From positions 1 to 40,551 of the forward strand of contig JAGXGY010000016.1 in the NCBI GenBank assembly GCA_024636505.1: DNA of 40,551 nt, written 5' to 3'. Made by a program: the position numbers and the translations under genes. Positions 1 to 7,821 of this stretch are shown here, in pieces. The notes below the pieces were generated by a model, which saw only the letters and a program-made list of their open reading frames with translations, searched no databases and had not been told where the DNA came from. The stretch is from Methylobacter sp. GTDB lineage: Bacteria > Pseudomonadota > Gammaproteobacteria > Methylococcales > Methylomonadaceae. How positions within the stretch are numbered: position 1 is the first letter of the stretch; each line of letters begins with the position of its first letter.

Positions 1-267
1 AGGCACCCCAATCATCGGTGTAATAACGGGCAATGTTGAACGGTTGAAGCAATGTCTTGAGTTGCTTGAAGACCTCATCTTTACGCCTACCAAAGACATA
101 CGCCAGTATGGTGCTGGTTGCATGATCAATTGCGTACCACACCACATAAGACCATTGTTCGTCCATTTCGGCTTCACAGAAGGCTTCTAGCCTAACTTCC
201 ATAACTCCTGACGCAGCAAGTGTATTAACAATAGGGTTTACCTGTGTAAGCAGGTTTTGCTTTTTTT
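1..267 (-). CDS. insB: IS1 InsB' transposase part (frameshift product), partial
   Basis: This is the catalytic part of the IS1 DDE transposase, made as an InsAB' fusion. The -1 frame is open from the A8 tract at 261-268 to the window edge. It reads through a stretch containing MDEQWSYVVWYAIDH and ends YYTDDWGA, matching the two aspartate regions of InsB (DEQW and TDxW). The last catalytic residue and the stop are outside the window. There is no independent start; expression needs -1 slippage from insA. Confidence 0.8.
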
Positions 268-528
268 TAGCGTGTTGATCACGGTGTTTTTGTTAATCCC
301 CAGCACCCGCCCAGTATCACGAATACTACTGCCATTGATCGCCATCTCTACCACTTGGCGTTTGACTCCTGGCACATAGGCCTTATAGCGATAATCAAGA
401 AGGAATGTCTTAGTTAAACAATCTTCATTCTGGCATCGATAACGTTGTGTTCCTTGCTCTGTGCGACCGGACTTTGTAACTTGGCTGCTGCCGCACTCGG
501 GGCAGACGATTTCTTGATAGCATGTCAT
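238..528 (-). CDS. insA: IS1 InsA (zinc-finger/HTH DNA-binding protein)
   Basis: The 96-residue protein has an N-terminal zinc finger (CPECGSSQVTKSG, then CQNEDC) and a helix-turn-helix ending in VLGINKNTVINTLKKS, as in IS1 InsA. In IS1, InsA alone binds the ends and represses, while the frameshifted InsAB' transposes. The A8 slippery run lies about 8 codons before the InsA stop, the classic place. Length is normal for the family (about 91 residues). Confidence 0.85.
   Translation of the reverse strand: MTCYQEIVCPECGSSQVTKSGRTEQGTQRYRCQNEDCLTKTFLLDYRYKAYVPGVKRQVVEMAINGSSIRDTGRVLGINKNTVINTLKKSKTCLHR
261..268 (-). promoter_or_regulatory. A8 slippery heptamer for -1 frameshift (insA/insB')
   Basis: On the minus strand eight consecutive A residues follow CT. 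Reading CTA-AAA-AAA-AGC gives InsA; slipping back one base gives CTA-AAA-AAA-AAG, and that frame stays open into InsB'. IS1 uses an A6C motif at the same place. Confidence 0.7.
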
Positions 529-570
529 ACGGCTAATAATACAACAAACTACAGATTTAACCCATTACCG

Positions 571-687
571 TTACTTTTTGCAGTAAGCACACTTTTTTCG
601 TTTAATCCCTTCTTCTTTGATAAACGTTTTGTAATCTTCGTTACCTATACAATTTAAACAAACATATGGTTGAGAGTTATTTTTCAT
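571..687 (-). pseudogene. Zinc-ribbon N-terminal fragment, possibly a RES/HEPN-type protein, at the IS1 junction
   Basis: A 38-codon ORF starts at an ATG at 687 and contains YVCLNCIGNEDYKTF and KKCAYCKK, so a CxxC...CxxC zinc ribbon about 24 residues apart. This resembles the small N-terminal ribbon of RES-domain toxins and HEPN-associated proteins, recognised from memory. It stops (TAA at 571-573) two bases from the inferred IS1 end, so I read it as a gene cut by the insertion. A native tiny zinc-ribbon protein is the alternative. Its composition is clearly AT-richer than glyA next door, which suggests transfer. Confidence 0.5.
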
Positions 688-727
688 GACGATTTTTTAA
701 TTCCACATCCCAATATGCTGCTAAAAC

Positions 728-759
728 GTCGGGCAACGAAAAGCAGTTGCCCGACCTAC
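728..759 (-). repeat. GTAG-headed REP-like hairpin / possible glyA terminator
   Basis: GTCGGGCAAC (728-737) and GTTGCCCGAC (746-755) form a perfect 10-bp stem with an 8-nt loop. On the minus strand it is directly preceded by GTAG (759-756), the tetranucleotide that heads many REP elements. It lies just past the glyA stop and is followed on that strand by GTTTTAG, so it may also terminate glyA transcription. Confidence 0.65.
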
Positions 760-763
760 CCAA

Positions 764-2017
764 TCAACTATAAACCGGAAACCGCGCACAAAGATTGCTG
801 ACTTTGTCGCGCACCGTGGCGATTACGCTGTCGTCTTCGATGTTTTCCATCACGTCGCACATCATGTGGGCGATTTCGATCATTTCCGCCTCTTTAAAGC
901 CGCGTGTGGTCGGCGCGGGGGTACCGACGCGGATGCCGCTGGTGACAAACGGCGATTGCGGGTCGTTAGGCACGGCGTTTTTGTTGACGGTGATATGCGC
1001 TTTGCCCAAGGCTGCGTCGGCCGCTTTGCCGGTGATGCCTTTGGCGATTAAGGAAACCAGCATCAAGTGGTCGTCAGTGCCGCCGGAAACTACGTCGAAA
1101 CCGCGTTTCATGAATACGGCGGCCATGGCTTGGGCGTTTTTAATGACCTGTTGCTGATAAACGCGAAACTCCGGCTGCATGGCTTCTTTAAAGGCGACGG
1201 CTTTGGCGGCAATCACGTGCATCAACGGGCCGCCCTGAATGCCGGGGAAGATGTTGGAGTCGAATTTTTTCTCCAGTTCCGGGTTGCTTTTGCATAAAAT
1301 CAGGCCGCCGCGCGGGCCCCTCAAGGACTTATGCGTGGTGCTGGTGACCACATCGGCAAAAGGCACGGGGTTAGGATATAAACCGGCGGCAATAAGACCT
1401 GCGACATGCGCCATGTCGACAAACAGGTAAGCTCCTACTTGATCGGCGATGTCGCGGAAGCGTTGCCAATCCCAGATACGCGAGTAGGCGGAAAAACCGG
1501 CAACGATCACTTTAGGTTGGTGCTCCAGCGCCAGGGCTTCAACTTGCGCGTAATCGATTTCGCCTGTTTCCGGGTGCAGGCCGTATTGGATAGCGTTATA
1601 GATTTTGCCGGAGAAGTTGGGTTTTGCGCCGTGGGTTAAATGGCCGCCGTCAGCCAGGCTTAAGCCCAGAATAGTATCGCCAGGTTGAATCAGGGCCATA
1701 AACACCGCCATGTTGGCTTGCGAGCCTGAATGCGGTTGTACGTTGGCGTAATCGGCGCCAAATAATTCTTTGGCGCGGTCGATGGCCAGTTGCTCGGCTT
1801 TATCGACAAATTCGCAGCCGCCGTAGTAGCGTTTGCCGGGATAGCCTTCGGCATATTTGTTGGTCAGCTGCGAGCCTTGCGCTTCCATAACCCGTGGGCT
1901 GCAATAGTTTTCGGAGGCGATCAGTTCGATGTGGTCTTCCTGGCGTTGGCGTTCTTGTTCGAGTGCCTGGAATAATTCGTCGTCGAAGCCTTGGATAGTC
2001 ATTGATTTGTTAAACAT
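764..2017 (-). CDS. glyA: Serine hydroxymethyltransferase
   Basis: This PLP enzyme interconverts glycine plus 5,10-methylene-tetrahydrofolate with serine plus tetrahydrofolate. In methylotrophs it is the entry step of the serine cycle. At 417 residues it is full length. The PLP lysine is K230 in [14 protein letters not shown], and [10 protein letters not shown] and the [11 protein letters not shown] segment are present. A strong Shine-Dalgarno (AGGAGAAC) precedes the ATG and overlaps the end of the upstream glycerate kinase region (14-nt gap). Its position as last gene of an mtdA-gck-glyA operon argues for the C1-assimilation isozyme. Confidence 0.95.
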   Translation of the reverse strand: MFNKSMTIQGFDDELFQALEQERQRQEDHIELIASENYCSPRVMEAQGSQLTNKYAEGYPGKRYYGGCEFVDKAEQLAIDRAKELFGADYANVQPHSGSQANMAVFMALIQPGDTILGLSLADGGHLTHGAKPNFSGKIYNAIQYGLHPETGEIDYAQVEALALEHQPKVIVAGFSAYSRIWDWQRFRDIADQVGAYLFVDMAHVAGLIAAGLYPNPVPFADVVTSTTHKSLRGPRGGLILCKSNPELEKKFDSNIFPGIQGGPLMHVIAAKAVAFKEAMQPEFRVYQQQVIKNAQAMAAVFMKRGFDVVSGGTDDHLMLVSLIAKGITGKAADAALGKAHITVNKNAVPNDPQSPFVTSGIRVGTPAPTTRGFKEAEMIEIAHMMCDVMENIEDDSVIATVRDKVSNLCARFPVYS

Positions 2018-2031
2018 GGTGTTCTCCTGGA

Positions 2032-3336
2032 TTAATATTTTTTTATTTTAAGTGTAGGCTGGATCAGCAATATTTGCAGGTCGGCGACATTGGTGCCTGT
2101 CGCGCCGGTCATCAGTAAGTCGCCGGACGCTTTTAGGGCGGTGTAGGAATCATTATTTTCAAGCAGATCGATTGGATTGATACCCGCTTGGGTCATGCGT
2201 TTGAGTGTGTCTGGATCGACGCTGCCGCCGGCCGTATCGGTGGGGCCGTCGCGGCCGTCGGTGCCGCCGCTGAGGAAGGCCCAGTTGCCGGTTAAGCGGT
2301 GTTGTTCTGCGGCCAGCGCAAAAGCCAACGCCATTTCCTGATTGCGACCGCCGCGCCCGTTGCCTTTCAGCGTGACCGTGGTTTCGCCGCCCGCCAATAA
2401 GGCTATCGGTTTGTTGGCGGTTAATGTTTTGGCATGAACCGCCAGTTTTTCGGCTTCTTCCCTGGCTTCGCCGTATAAGCGATCGCTGTACAGTTCGGTC
2501 TCGTAACCCAGATTCCGGGCGGCTTGCAGCATTGCCTTGACGCTGATGGCGTTGCTGCCGACCAAGGTATGTCTCGTGGTTTTAAAAATGTCGTCGTCCG
2601 GTTTGGGTGTTTCGGCGATAGCGCCCAGTCGGCCTTGTTGCAGGTATTGTCGAACCTTGTCCGGCACCTGCTGCCAAATGCCTTTGGTTTTAAGAACATC
2701 GATCGCATCGGCGTAAGTGCTGTCGTCAGCGACAGTGGGGCCGCTGGCGATGGCGCTTAAATCATCACCCAGTACATCGGATAAAATGAGCGCGTGTAAA
2801 TGGGCGGGAGCCGCAAGCTTAGCCAAGCCGCCGCCTTTAAGTTGCGACAAATGTTTGCGCACGCAGTTGATCTGGTTGATGGCAGCGCCCGAGGCCAGCA
2901 GCAAATCGGTGGTGGCGATTTTTTCCTGCAGGCTGATTTGGCCGGCAGGGTAGGGAATCAGTGCTGAGCCGCCGCCGCTGATCAGTACCAAAATAAGTTC
3001 ATTGCATTGCGCCTGTTGCACTCGCTCGGCAATCAGTTGCGCGGCTTTAAGTCCGGCGGCATCGGGTAAGGGATGTCCCGTACCGAATACGTCGATATTA
3101 TCGATGCTTATTATATTTTCATAGTTGGTAACGGCTATGCCTCTGCCCGCCATCATTCCGTCAGGAATGATTTCTTGAGCTGCTTTTGCCATCGCGCAGG
3201 CGGCCTTGCCGAACGCGATCAGATGAACTTTTGAGTAAGGGTCGAATAGCGCCGGAACAAGATGGCGCTTAACCGCCAGATACGGATCGGCTGCCGTTAC
3301 GCCTGCCTGAAAAATGCTGAGGGCATCTTGTTTCAT
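2032..3336 (-). CDS. gck: Glycerate 2-kinase, MOFRL family (serine cycle)
   Basis: The product (434 residues from the chosen start) belongs to the GckA/TtuD/MOFRL family, which phosphorylates D-glycerate to 2-phosphoglycerate, a serine-cycle step. Visible marks are the [12 protein letters not shown] segment in the N-terminal half and the C-terminal [14 protein letters not shown] motif. The reading frame is open further upstream to 3432, but that would overlap mtdA. I place the start at the ATG at 3336, 31 nt after the mtdA stop, where the protein begins [13 protein letters not shown] as family members do. The start carries only a weak ribosome binding site. Confidence 0.88.
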   Translation of the reverse strand: MKQDALSIFQAGVTAADPYLAVKRHLVPALFDPYSKVHLIAFGKAACAMAKAAQEIIPDGMMAGRGIAVTNYENIISIDNIDVFGTGHPLPDAAGLKAAQLIAERVQQAQCNELILVLISGGGSALIPYPAGQISLQEKIATTDLLLASGAAINQINCVRKHLSQLKGGGLAKLAAPAHLHALILSDVLGDDLSAIASGPTVADDSTYADAIDVLKTKGIWQQVPDKVRQYLQQGRLGAIAETPKPDDDIFKTTRHTLVGSNAISVKAMLQAARNLGYETELYSDRLYGEAREEAEKLAVHAKTLTANKPIALLAGGETTVTLKGNGRGGRNQEMALAFALAAEQHRLTGNWAFLSGGTDGRDGPTDTAGGSVDPDTLKRMTQAGINPIDLLENNDSYTALKASGDLLMTGATGTNVADLQILLIQPTLKIKKY

Positions 3337-3367
3337 CAAGGTTTCAATTGGCTCGATGCGGCGCGAT

Positions 3368-4225
3368 TCAGGCCATGTCCTTAGCCAGCGCAAAGATGTT
3401 TTCCGCGTCGAAAATCTGTTTGTTGTCTTCAAACAATTTGGCGATGCAGGCGCGGTGTAGCGCCAGTTTTAACGAGCCGAAACCGATAGCGCCCCAGATG
3501 ATTTTGCCGTCGCGCAGGTTGCCTTTGTCCATTACGTCGGTGCCGCCGATACCCAGAGGTGGTGTGGCGTTGGCATCGGCTATCATTTCGATGCGGGTGT
3601 TGTGTTGCCATTGTTTGGCGGTGAGCAGTTCTACGCCTGCCGCGCCGGTGGCGAAAACGATGTGGGCGTGCTCAATGGCTTTGGCGCGCGCCGCATTATC
3701 GACCGCCTCAACCGGAGTCAGTTCTACGCCAAAACGTGCTTTCATATTATTGCAGGCCTGAATGACGCGCTCCATTTTACGCCCGGTAATCGATACCTCG
3801 GCGCCTTCCATCGCCAACATGGCGGCGGCGCGCTGTCCGACCGGGCCGGTGCCGGCCAGCACGACGACGTTTTTACCGGCCAGTGTGCTGCTCGATGCCA
3901 TTTTGGCAACAGCGGCGGCAGCGGTGGTGTTGCTGCCGTTGCTGTCGAGCATCACCGATACGTGAAAACCGGGGAAAAATTGTTTTTGCACCGCAATAAA
4001 TAAAGCCTGTCCCGCTGCCATATCGCTGCCGCCAACAAAAATGGCTGTATTTTTTTTATCCTTGGGCGCGCGGGTAAACATCGTACCTTCCACCAAGGCG
4101 GTGATATTTTCCGGGGTCAATCCGCCATGCCCGATCACATGATCGGCTCCGCCGTCATAGGCGACAACTGTATCGAAAACTGAAGGGTGAGTGTCGGTAT
4201 CGAATTGGAACAACAGTTTTTTCAT
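3368..4225 (-). CDS. mtdA: NADP-dependent methylene-H4F/H4MPT dehydrogenase MtdA
   Basis: The 285-residue protein closely follows MtdA: it begins MKKLLFQFDTD, has SVMLDSNGSNTTAAA for pterin binding, a Rossmann segment VVVLAGTGPVGQRAAAML and the C-terminal LKLALHRACIAKLFE. The enzyme oxidises methylene-tetrahydrofolate or methylene-tetrahydromethanopterin with NADP+, linking formaldehyde oxidation to assimilation. Presence of mtdA is a strong sign of a methylotroph. It is the first gene of the mtdA-gck-glyA transcript. MtdB is the close paralogue; the start and the VLAGTGPVG segment fit MtdA better. Confidence 0.92.
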   Translation of the reverse strand: MKKLLFQFDTDTHPSVFDTVVAYDGGADHVIGHGGLTPENITALVEGTMFTRAPKDKKNTAIFVGGSDMAAGQALFIAVQKQFFPGFHVSVMLDSNGSNTTAAAAVAKMASSSTLAGKNVVVLAGTGPVGQRAAAMLAMEGAEVSITGRKMERVIQACNNMKARFGVELTPVEAVDNAARAKAIEHAHIVFATGAAGVELLTAKQWQHNTRIEMIADANATPPLGIGGTDVMDKGNLRDGKIIWGAIGFGSLKLALHRACIAKLFEDNKQIFDAENIFALAKDMA

Positions 4226-4287
4226 TAACTTGCTCGTGATAGGTTGGTTTAGTCTGGTATGCGTGAAGACGATTATTAAACCGGATC

Positions 4288-4293
4288 ATTATA
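4288..4293 (-). promoter_or_regulatory. -10 box (TATAAT) upstream of mtdA
   Basis: A perfect TATAAT on the minus strand lies about 62 nt before the mtdA ATG. The region 16-18 bp upstream of it has no good TTGACA match, so the promoter may be activator-dependent. Confidence 0.5.
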
Positions 4294-4423
4294 CTCGATA
4301 AACAAAACACTGCCTTATTTAGCCCGCCTCCTGTTTAGACGCCGCCTGCAATCTTGACGGGTGTTTTTTTTGATATGCTTGCTAGGAGAGGCTTATCTTC
4401 GTTATTATTTGTAAAAAGGAATT

Positions 4424-4471
4424 ATGCTGTGGTTGTTAGACGCTGTCGATCGCTATGCTGATCCTGCGTAA
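4424..4471 (+). CDS. 15-codon leader-like ORF upstream of mdh
   Basis: The ORF starts at an ATG preceded by AAAAAGGA at good spacing and encodes MLWLLDAVDRYADPA. It lies about 45 bp downstream of a TTGACG/TATGCT promoter-like pair (4354-4379, only 14-bp spacing) and 98 bp upstream of mdh. It could be a translated leader, the remnant of a gene start or chance. No function is assigned. Confidence 0.25.
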   Translation: MLWLLDAVDRYADPA

Positions 4472-4569
4472 ATGACTGGAATGCGGTTGTCGGGAATGGG
4501 TCTGTTGCAATATTTTCCGGTTATCTTGTCTGGCTTTTATCAAAAATATAAAAAACTAAGGAAATATAG

Positions 4570-5550
4570 ATGAAAACACCTATTCACATTGCCGTAACAG
4601 GCGCCGCAGGACAAATCAGTTATTCTTTGCTGTTTCGATTGGCTGCCGGTGCGTTATTGGGCAAGGAACAGCCGATCATATTGCATTTGCTTGAAATAAC
4701 CCCGGCAATGAATGCCTTGCAAGGCGTCGTTATGGAGCTAAAAGATTGCGCTTTTCCGTTACTGCATCGTATTGAAGTCACAGACGACCCTAAAGTAGCC
4801 TTCAAAAATGTCGATTATGTGTTTTTGGTTGGTGCAAGACCAAGAGGACCGGGCATGGAGCGCAAAGATCTATTGGAAGTGAATGCGGAAATTTTTGCTG
4901 TTCAAGGTAAAGCGTTAAATGAAGTCGCCAGCAGAAAAGTGAAGGTTTTGGTGACAGGTAATCCGGCCAACACCAATGCCTTGATTGCATTAAGTAATGC
5001 GCCGGATTTAAAGCCGGAAAATTTTTCTGCCATGTCAAGATTAGATCATAATCGGGCCTTAAGTCAATTAGCGGAAAAATGTGGTGTTTTACCGGCTGAT
5101 GTAAAAAACATGACTGTTTGGGGTAATCATTCGACGACGCAGTATCCGGACATCCATCATGCCAACGTTAAAGGGCAGGATGCCTTGTCTTTGGTTGACA
5201 AGAATTGGTATGTCAATGAATTTATTCCTATTGTTCAGCAGCGCGGCGCGGAAATTATCAAAGCCCGAGGGCAATCCAGCGCTGCATCGGCTGCAAATGC
5301 AGCAATAGGCCAGATGAAAACCTGGGCTTTGGGTACCGAGCCCGGCGACTGGGTGAGCATGGGAGTGCTATCGAATGGTGATTACGGCATTGAAGCCGGG
5401 CTGGTTTATTCCTTTCCGGTAACGGTAGTCGACGATCAATTTACTGTTGTAAGAGGCCTGGATATTAACGAGTTTAGCCTGCATAGAATGCGGGTTAGCG
5501 AGGCTGAATTAAAAGAAGAACGGGATGCGGTCAAGCATTTATTAAAATAA
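4570..5550 (+). CDS. mdh: Malate dehydrogenase
   Basis: The 326-residue protein is of the MDH type 2 (cytosolic/chloroplast-like) family: NAD-binding [16 protein letters not shown], substrate-binding [12 protein letters not shown] (R92, R98), SRLDHNRAL and catalytic H187 in [10 protein letters not shown]. It reduces oxaloacetate to malate, a step of both the TCA and serine cycles; lying divergent to mtdA-gck-glyA supports the latter role. The ribosome binding site is TAAGGA. The GAAGQISYS loop is the normal variant for this subfamily. Confidence 0.95.
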   Translation: MKTPIHIAVTGAAGQISYSLLFRLAAGALLGKEQPIILHLLEITPAMNALQGVVMELKDCAFPLLHRIEVTDDPKVAFKNVDYVFLVGARPRGPGMERKDLLEVNAEIFAVQGKALNEVASRKVKVLVTGNPANTNALIALSNAPDLKPENFSAMSRLDHNRALSQLAEKCGVLPADVKNMTVWGNHSTTQYPDIHHANVKGQDALSLVDKNWYVNEFIPIVQQRGAEIIKARGQSSAASAANAAIGQMKTWALGTEPGDWVSMGVLSNGDYGIEAGLVYSFPVTVVDDQFTVVRGLDINEFSLHRMRVSEAELKEERDAVKHLLK

Positions 5551-5602
5551 AAAAGCGGCTTAGCTTTCATGTTGAAAGTTATGTCGGCATTGCTAATAGC
5601 CT

Positions 5603-5830
5603 TTGACATCCACCCCCAGCTAAAGCAAGGAGATTCCTTAGTACAGCCCTCCATGCCCGAAGGGGACGACTCTGAAAGTCGTCTTAGTTCACACCATCTC
5701 AGTTACCCTGATGGCAGGAGATACGCAGCAACAGCGCATCCAACGACAAAAATTATAGATGATAACAAAGATAAATCAACAGCATTCTTACATTCCCGAC
5801 CTGAAGGATGGGGCTTTACGGACTTCTCTG
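5603..5830 (+). ncRNA. HEARO/omegaRNA-like relic of an IS200/IS605-superfamily element
   Basis: The block starts GACATCCACCCCCAGCTAAAG, a decayed version of the hairpin common at IS200/IS605 ends. It continues CCATGCCCGAAGGGG, a perfect 7-bp hairpin GACGACT/AGTCGTC (5665-5671/5677-5683) and an ATCTC/GAGAT stem. It ends with CATTCCCGACCTGAAGG followed by ATGGGGCTTTACGG. From memory this layout matches the guide-RNA part of IscB/TnpB-type (OMEGA) elements. No iscB or tnpB ORF is present, so it is either a stand-alone RNA or a deletion remnant. Orientation and exact ends are inferred. Confidence 0.45.
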
Positions 5831-5862
5831 GTAAGAGGCTTCCTTGCCGGTTTTTAGGCTTA

Positions 5863-5891
5863 TTGACAATAATCCGGTGAGCTGATACTTT
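5863..5891 (+). promoter_or_regulatory. Sigma-70 promoter of hrcA
   Basis: A perfect -35 TTGACA (5863-5868) and a -10 TACTTT (5886-5891) are separated by 17 bp. The predicted start, near 5898, is about 32 nt before the hrcA start codon. Confidence 0.65.
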
Positions 5892-5929
5892 GCCCCGCTG
5901 GCGCTCGGCCTATCTTCTTTAGGAGTGCT

Positions 5930-7075
5930 TTGTCAGATGCAGGGGTTGGTGTGGGTAATACGCAAGTTTTAAATGAGCGGTCGCTACAGTTATTGAAAAC
6001 GCTGGTCGAGCGTTATATTAGTGATGGTCAGCCGGTGGGTTCACGGGCTTTATCAAAAGATTCGGATTTAAAATTAAGTCCGGCGACGATTCGCAATGTG
6101 ATGGCCGATCTGGAAGATTTGGGTCTGTTGCATTCGCCGCATACATCGGCGGGACGGGTGCCTACAGTCAGCGGTTATCGCTTGTTTGTCGATTCCTTGT
6201 TGACGGTTAAGCCGTTGGAGTCGAAAGATTTATCCCGGCTGTATCAAGGCTTGTCGTTAAGCGATGACAGCAGTGATATGATCGGTGTCGCATCACGGCT
6301 GCTGTCGGAATTGACGCAGATGGCCGGAGTGGTGACCTTGCCTAAAAGAGAGCAGGTATGTCTGAGACATATCGAGTTTCTGTCTTTATCCAATACTCGT
6401 GTACTGGTCATTTTTGTTACCGATGAGCAGGAAGTTCATAACAAAATTATTCACACTTACAAAGTATTCAGCCCTGCGGAATTGCAGCAGGCAGCCAATT
6501 ATTTAAATTCAATTTATGGCGGTCGCAGTCTCGATGCGGTGCGCAACGCCGTGTTAAAGGAGTTGCAGAAGGACCGGGAACGCATGGCAAATCTGTCTGG
6601 AATAGATTTGCATTTACCCGAAGAGTGTCGGGCAGGAAAGTCCGGCATGACTCAAGACATGTTGAATGCGGTCCAGATGGCGCAATTGGCTTTCGATCAG
6701 GATAACGACAAAAAAAAAGACGATTATGTGCTGACCGGCGAAACCAATTTGATGAATTTTTCCGATCTGTCGGATATGGAGCGATTAAAACAACTGTTTG
6801 AGGCATTCAGTCAAAAGCAGGGCGTTATTCATTTGTTGGATCAATGTATGAAAGCCGATGGCGTACAAATTTTTATCGGCGAAGAGTCCGGATATCGGGC
6901 TTTCGATCATTGCAGTCTGGTGACTTCATCGTATTCGGTCAGTGATGAAGTGGTCGGGGTGCTGGGCGTTATCGGGCCGACGCGTATGGCTTACCAGAAA
7001 ATTATCCCGTTTGTCGATGTGACGGCAAAATTGTTGGGTGCCGCCTTGAATCCAAAATCAACGACCCCACTATAA
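5930..7075 (+). CDS. hrcA: Heat-inducible transcription repressor HrcA
   Basis: The 381-residue repressor binds CIRCE operators (usually groESL, sometimes dnaK) and depends on GroEL for activity. An N-terminal winged helix-turn-helix is visible (SPATIRNVMADLEDLGLL, then HTSAGRVPT). The C-terminal dimerisation region carries the conserved GVLGVIGPTRMAY. The best start is TTG at 5930, with AGGAG at 5921-5925; no in-frame ATG precedes the wing helix. It heads hrcA-grpE-dnaK. I see no full CIRCE inverted repeat in front of hrcA, grpE, dnaK or dnaJ, so its target is probably elsewhere. Confidence 0.92.
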   Translation: MSDAGVGVGNTQVLNERSLQLLKTLVERYISDGQPVGSRALSKDSDLKLSPATIRNVMADLEDLGLLHSPHTSAGRVPTVSGYRLFVDSLLTVKPLESKDLSRLYQGLSLSDDSSDMIGVASRLLSELTQMAGVVTLPKREQVCLRHIEFLSLSNTRVLVIFVTDEQEVHNKIIHTYKVFSPAELQQAANYLNSIYGGRSLDAVRNAVLKELQKDRERMANLSGIDLHLPEECRAGKSGMTQDMLNAVQMAQLAFDQDNDKKKDDYVLTGETNLMNFSDLSDMERLKQLFEAFSQKQGVIHLLDQCMKADGVQIFIGEESGYRAFDHCSLVTSSYSVSDEVVGVLGVIGPTRMAYQKIIPFVDVTAKLLGAALNPKSTTPL

Positions 7076-7139
7076 GTAACATCTGTTTTTGTGCCGCGTG
7101 GCATGGATATTAATTTCAATGTTAAAGGAGCTATAAATA

Positions 7140-7751
7140 ATGAGTACTGATCAGGAAACGCCTGAATCTCAGGTTGAAACTGCAAACGAAACGGTTGCAG
7201 AGCCGCCGCATACCGAGCTGGTTGAACACGAACTCTCGATTGATGAGTTGACGCAAGCATTGGCCCAGGCTGAGAAAAAAGCGCAGGAGAACTGGGACAA
7301 AGCGGTTCGCGCACAGGCGGAAATGGAAAACCTGAAAAGAAGAACCCAAAAGGATCTGGAAGATGCGCATAAATTTGCGCTCACGGGTTTTGCCAAAGAA
7401 TTATTGCCGGTATTAGACAGTCTGATGTTGGGTTTGCAAGCGGCAATCGGCGATAGCGAGGACGTGAAAAAGTTCCGTGAAGGCAGCGAATTAACGATTA
7501 AGCAATTCGAATCAGTATTTGAAAAGTTTAAAATTGAAACAATCAATCCCATCGGTCAGCCGTTTAATGCTGAGCAGCATCAGGCTATGGCGATGCAGGT
7601 CGTAGAAGGCGCAGAGCCGAATACAGTGGTCAACGTTTTTCAAAAAGGTTATATGTTGAACGGGCGTTTGCTTCGCCCCGCCATGGTTTTGGTTGCCAAA
7701 GCGCCCGAAAAAAAGCCGACGGACAGTCCCGGTATCGATGAGCAGGCTTGA
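7140..7751 (+). CDS. grpE: Nucleotide exchange factor GrpE
   Basis: GrpE releases ADP from DnaK. The 203-residue protein has an acidic variable N-terminus, a long coiled coil (about residues 35-90) containing RAQAEMENLKRRTQKD, and the C-terminal beta domain with FNAEQHQAM and VVNVFQKGYMLNGRLLRPAMV. AAGGAG stands 9 nt before the ATG. It is 64 nt after hrcA and 70 nt before dnaK, presumably in one transcript. Confidence 0.95.
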   Translation: MSTDQETPESQVETANETVAEPPHTELVEHELSIDELTQALAQAEKKAQENWDKAVRAQAEMENLKRRTQKDLEDAHKFALTGFAKELLPVLDSLMLGLQAAIGDSEDVKKFREGSELTIKQFESVFEKFKIETINPIGQPFNAEQHQAMAMQVVEGAEPNTVVNVFQKGYMLNGRLLRPAMVLVAKAPEKKPTDSPGIDEQA

Positions 7752-7821
7752 AATCAAATAAAGCAGCCTCATATTCGTAACAACTATTACTTTTTAAATA
7801 AATTCAAGTCTGGAGAACTCA

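Larger units (their letters stand above)
1..569 (-). mobile_element. IS1-family insertion sequence, partial at window edge
   Basis: The segment encodes an IS1-type InsA and, in the -1 frame, the start of InsB', reading leftwards off the window. The inner end is probably near 569: on the minus strand the sequence there starts GGTAATGGG, similar to IS1 termini (GGTRATG). The outer end, its inverted repeat and the target duplication lie outside the window, so the boundary is tentative. Confidence 0.75.
4226..4569. other. Divergent mtdA/mdh intergenic region
   Basis: A 344-bp spacer separates two divergent C1-metabolism genes. It holds a TATAAT box for the mtdA side, a weaker TTGACG/TATGCT pair for the mdh side and a 15-codon ORF with its own ribosome binding site. 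No other gene or RNA was recognised. Confidence 0.6.
5551..5929. other. mdh-hrcA intergenic region
   Basis: A 379-bp spacer holds a short weak hairpin just after mdh (CTTTC/GAAAG, 5564-5578), a structured mobile-element relic (5603-5830) and the hrcA promoter. A 103-codon frame is open here but looks like an accident of structured RNA. Confidence 0.6.

Noticed and set aside
795..1975. Several plus-strand ORFs inside glyA
   Set aside because: They are antisense shadows of a conserved enzyme gene with high GC at third positions.
4354..4379. Sigma-70 promoter TTGACG/TATGCT for mdh
   Set aside because: Spacing is only 14 bp, too short for a confident call; kept only as context for the small ORF.
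5569..5880. 103-codon open frame between mdh and hrcA
   Set aside because: It runs through a block of hairpins resembling mobile-element RNA, has no protein motif and no ribosome binding site.
5901..5929. CIRCE operator in front of hrcA (GAGTGCT half-site)
   Set aside because: The only opposite half is GCGCTC, 16 bp away instead of 9, and matches poorly; GAGTGCT here also overlaps the ribosome binding site.
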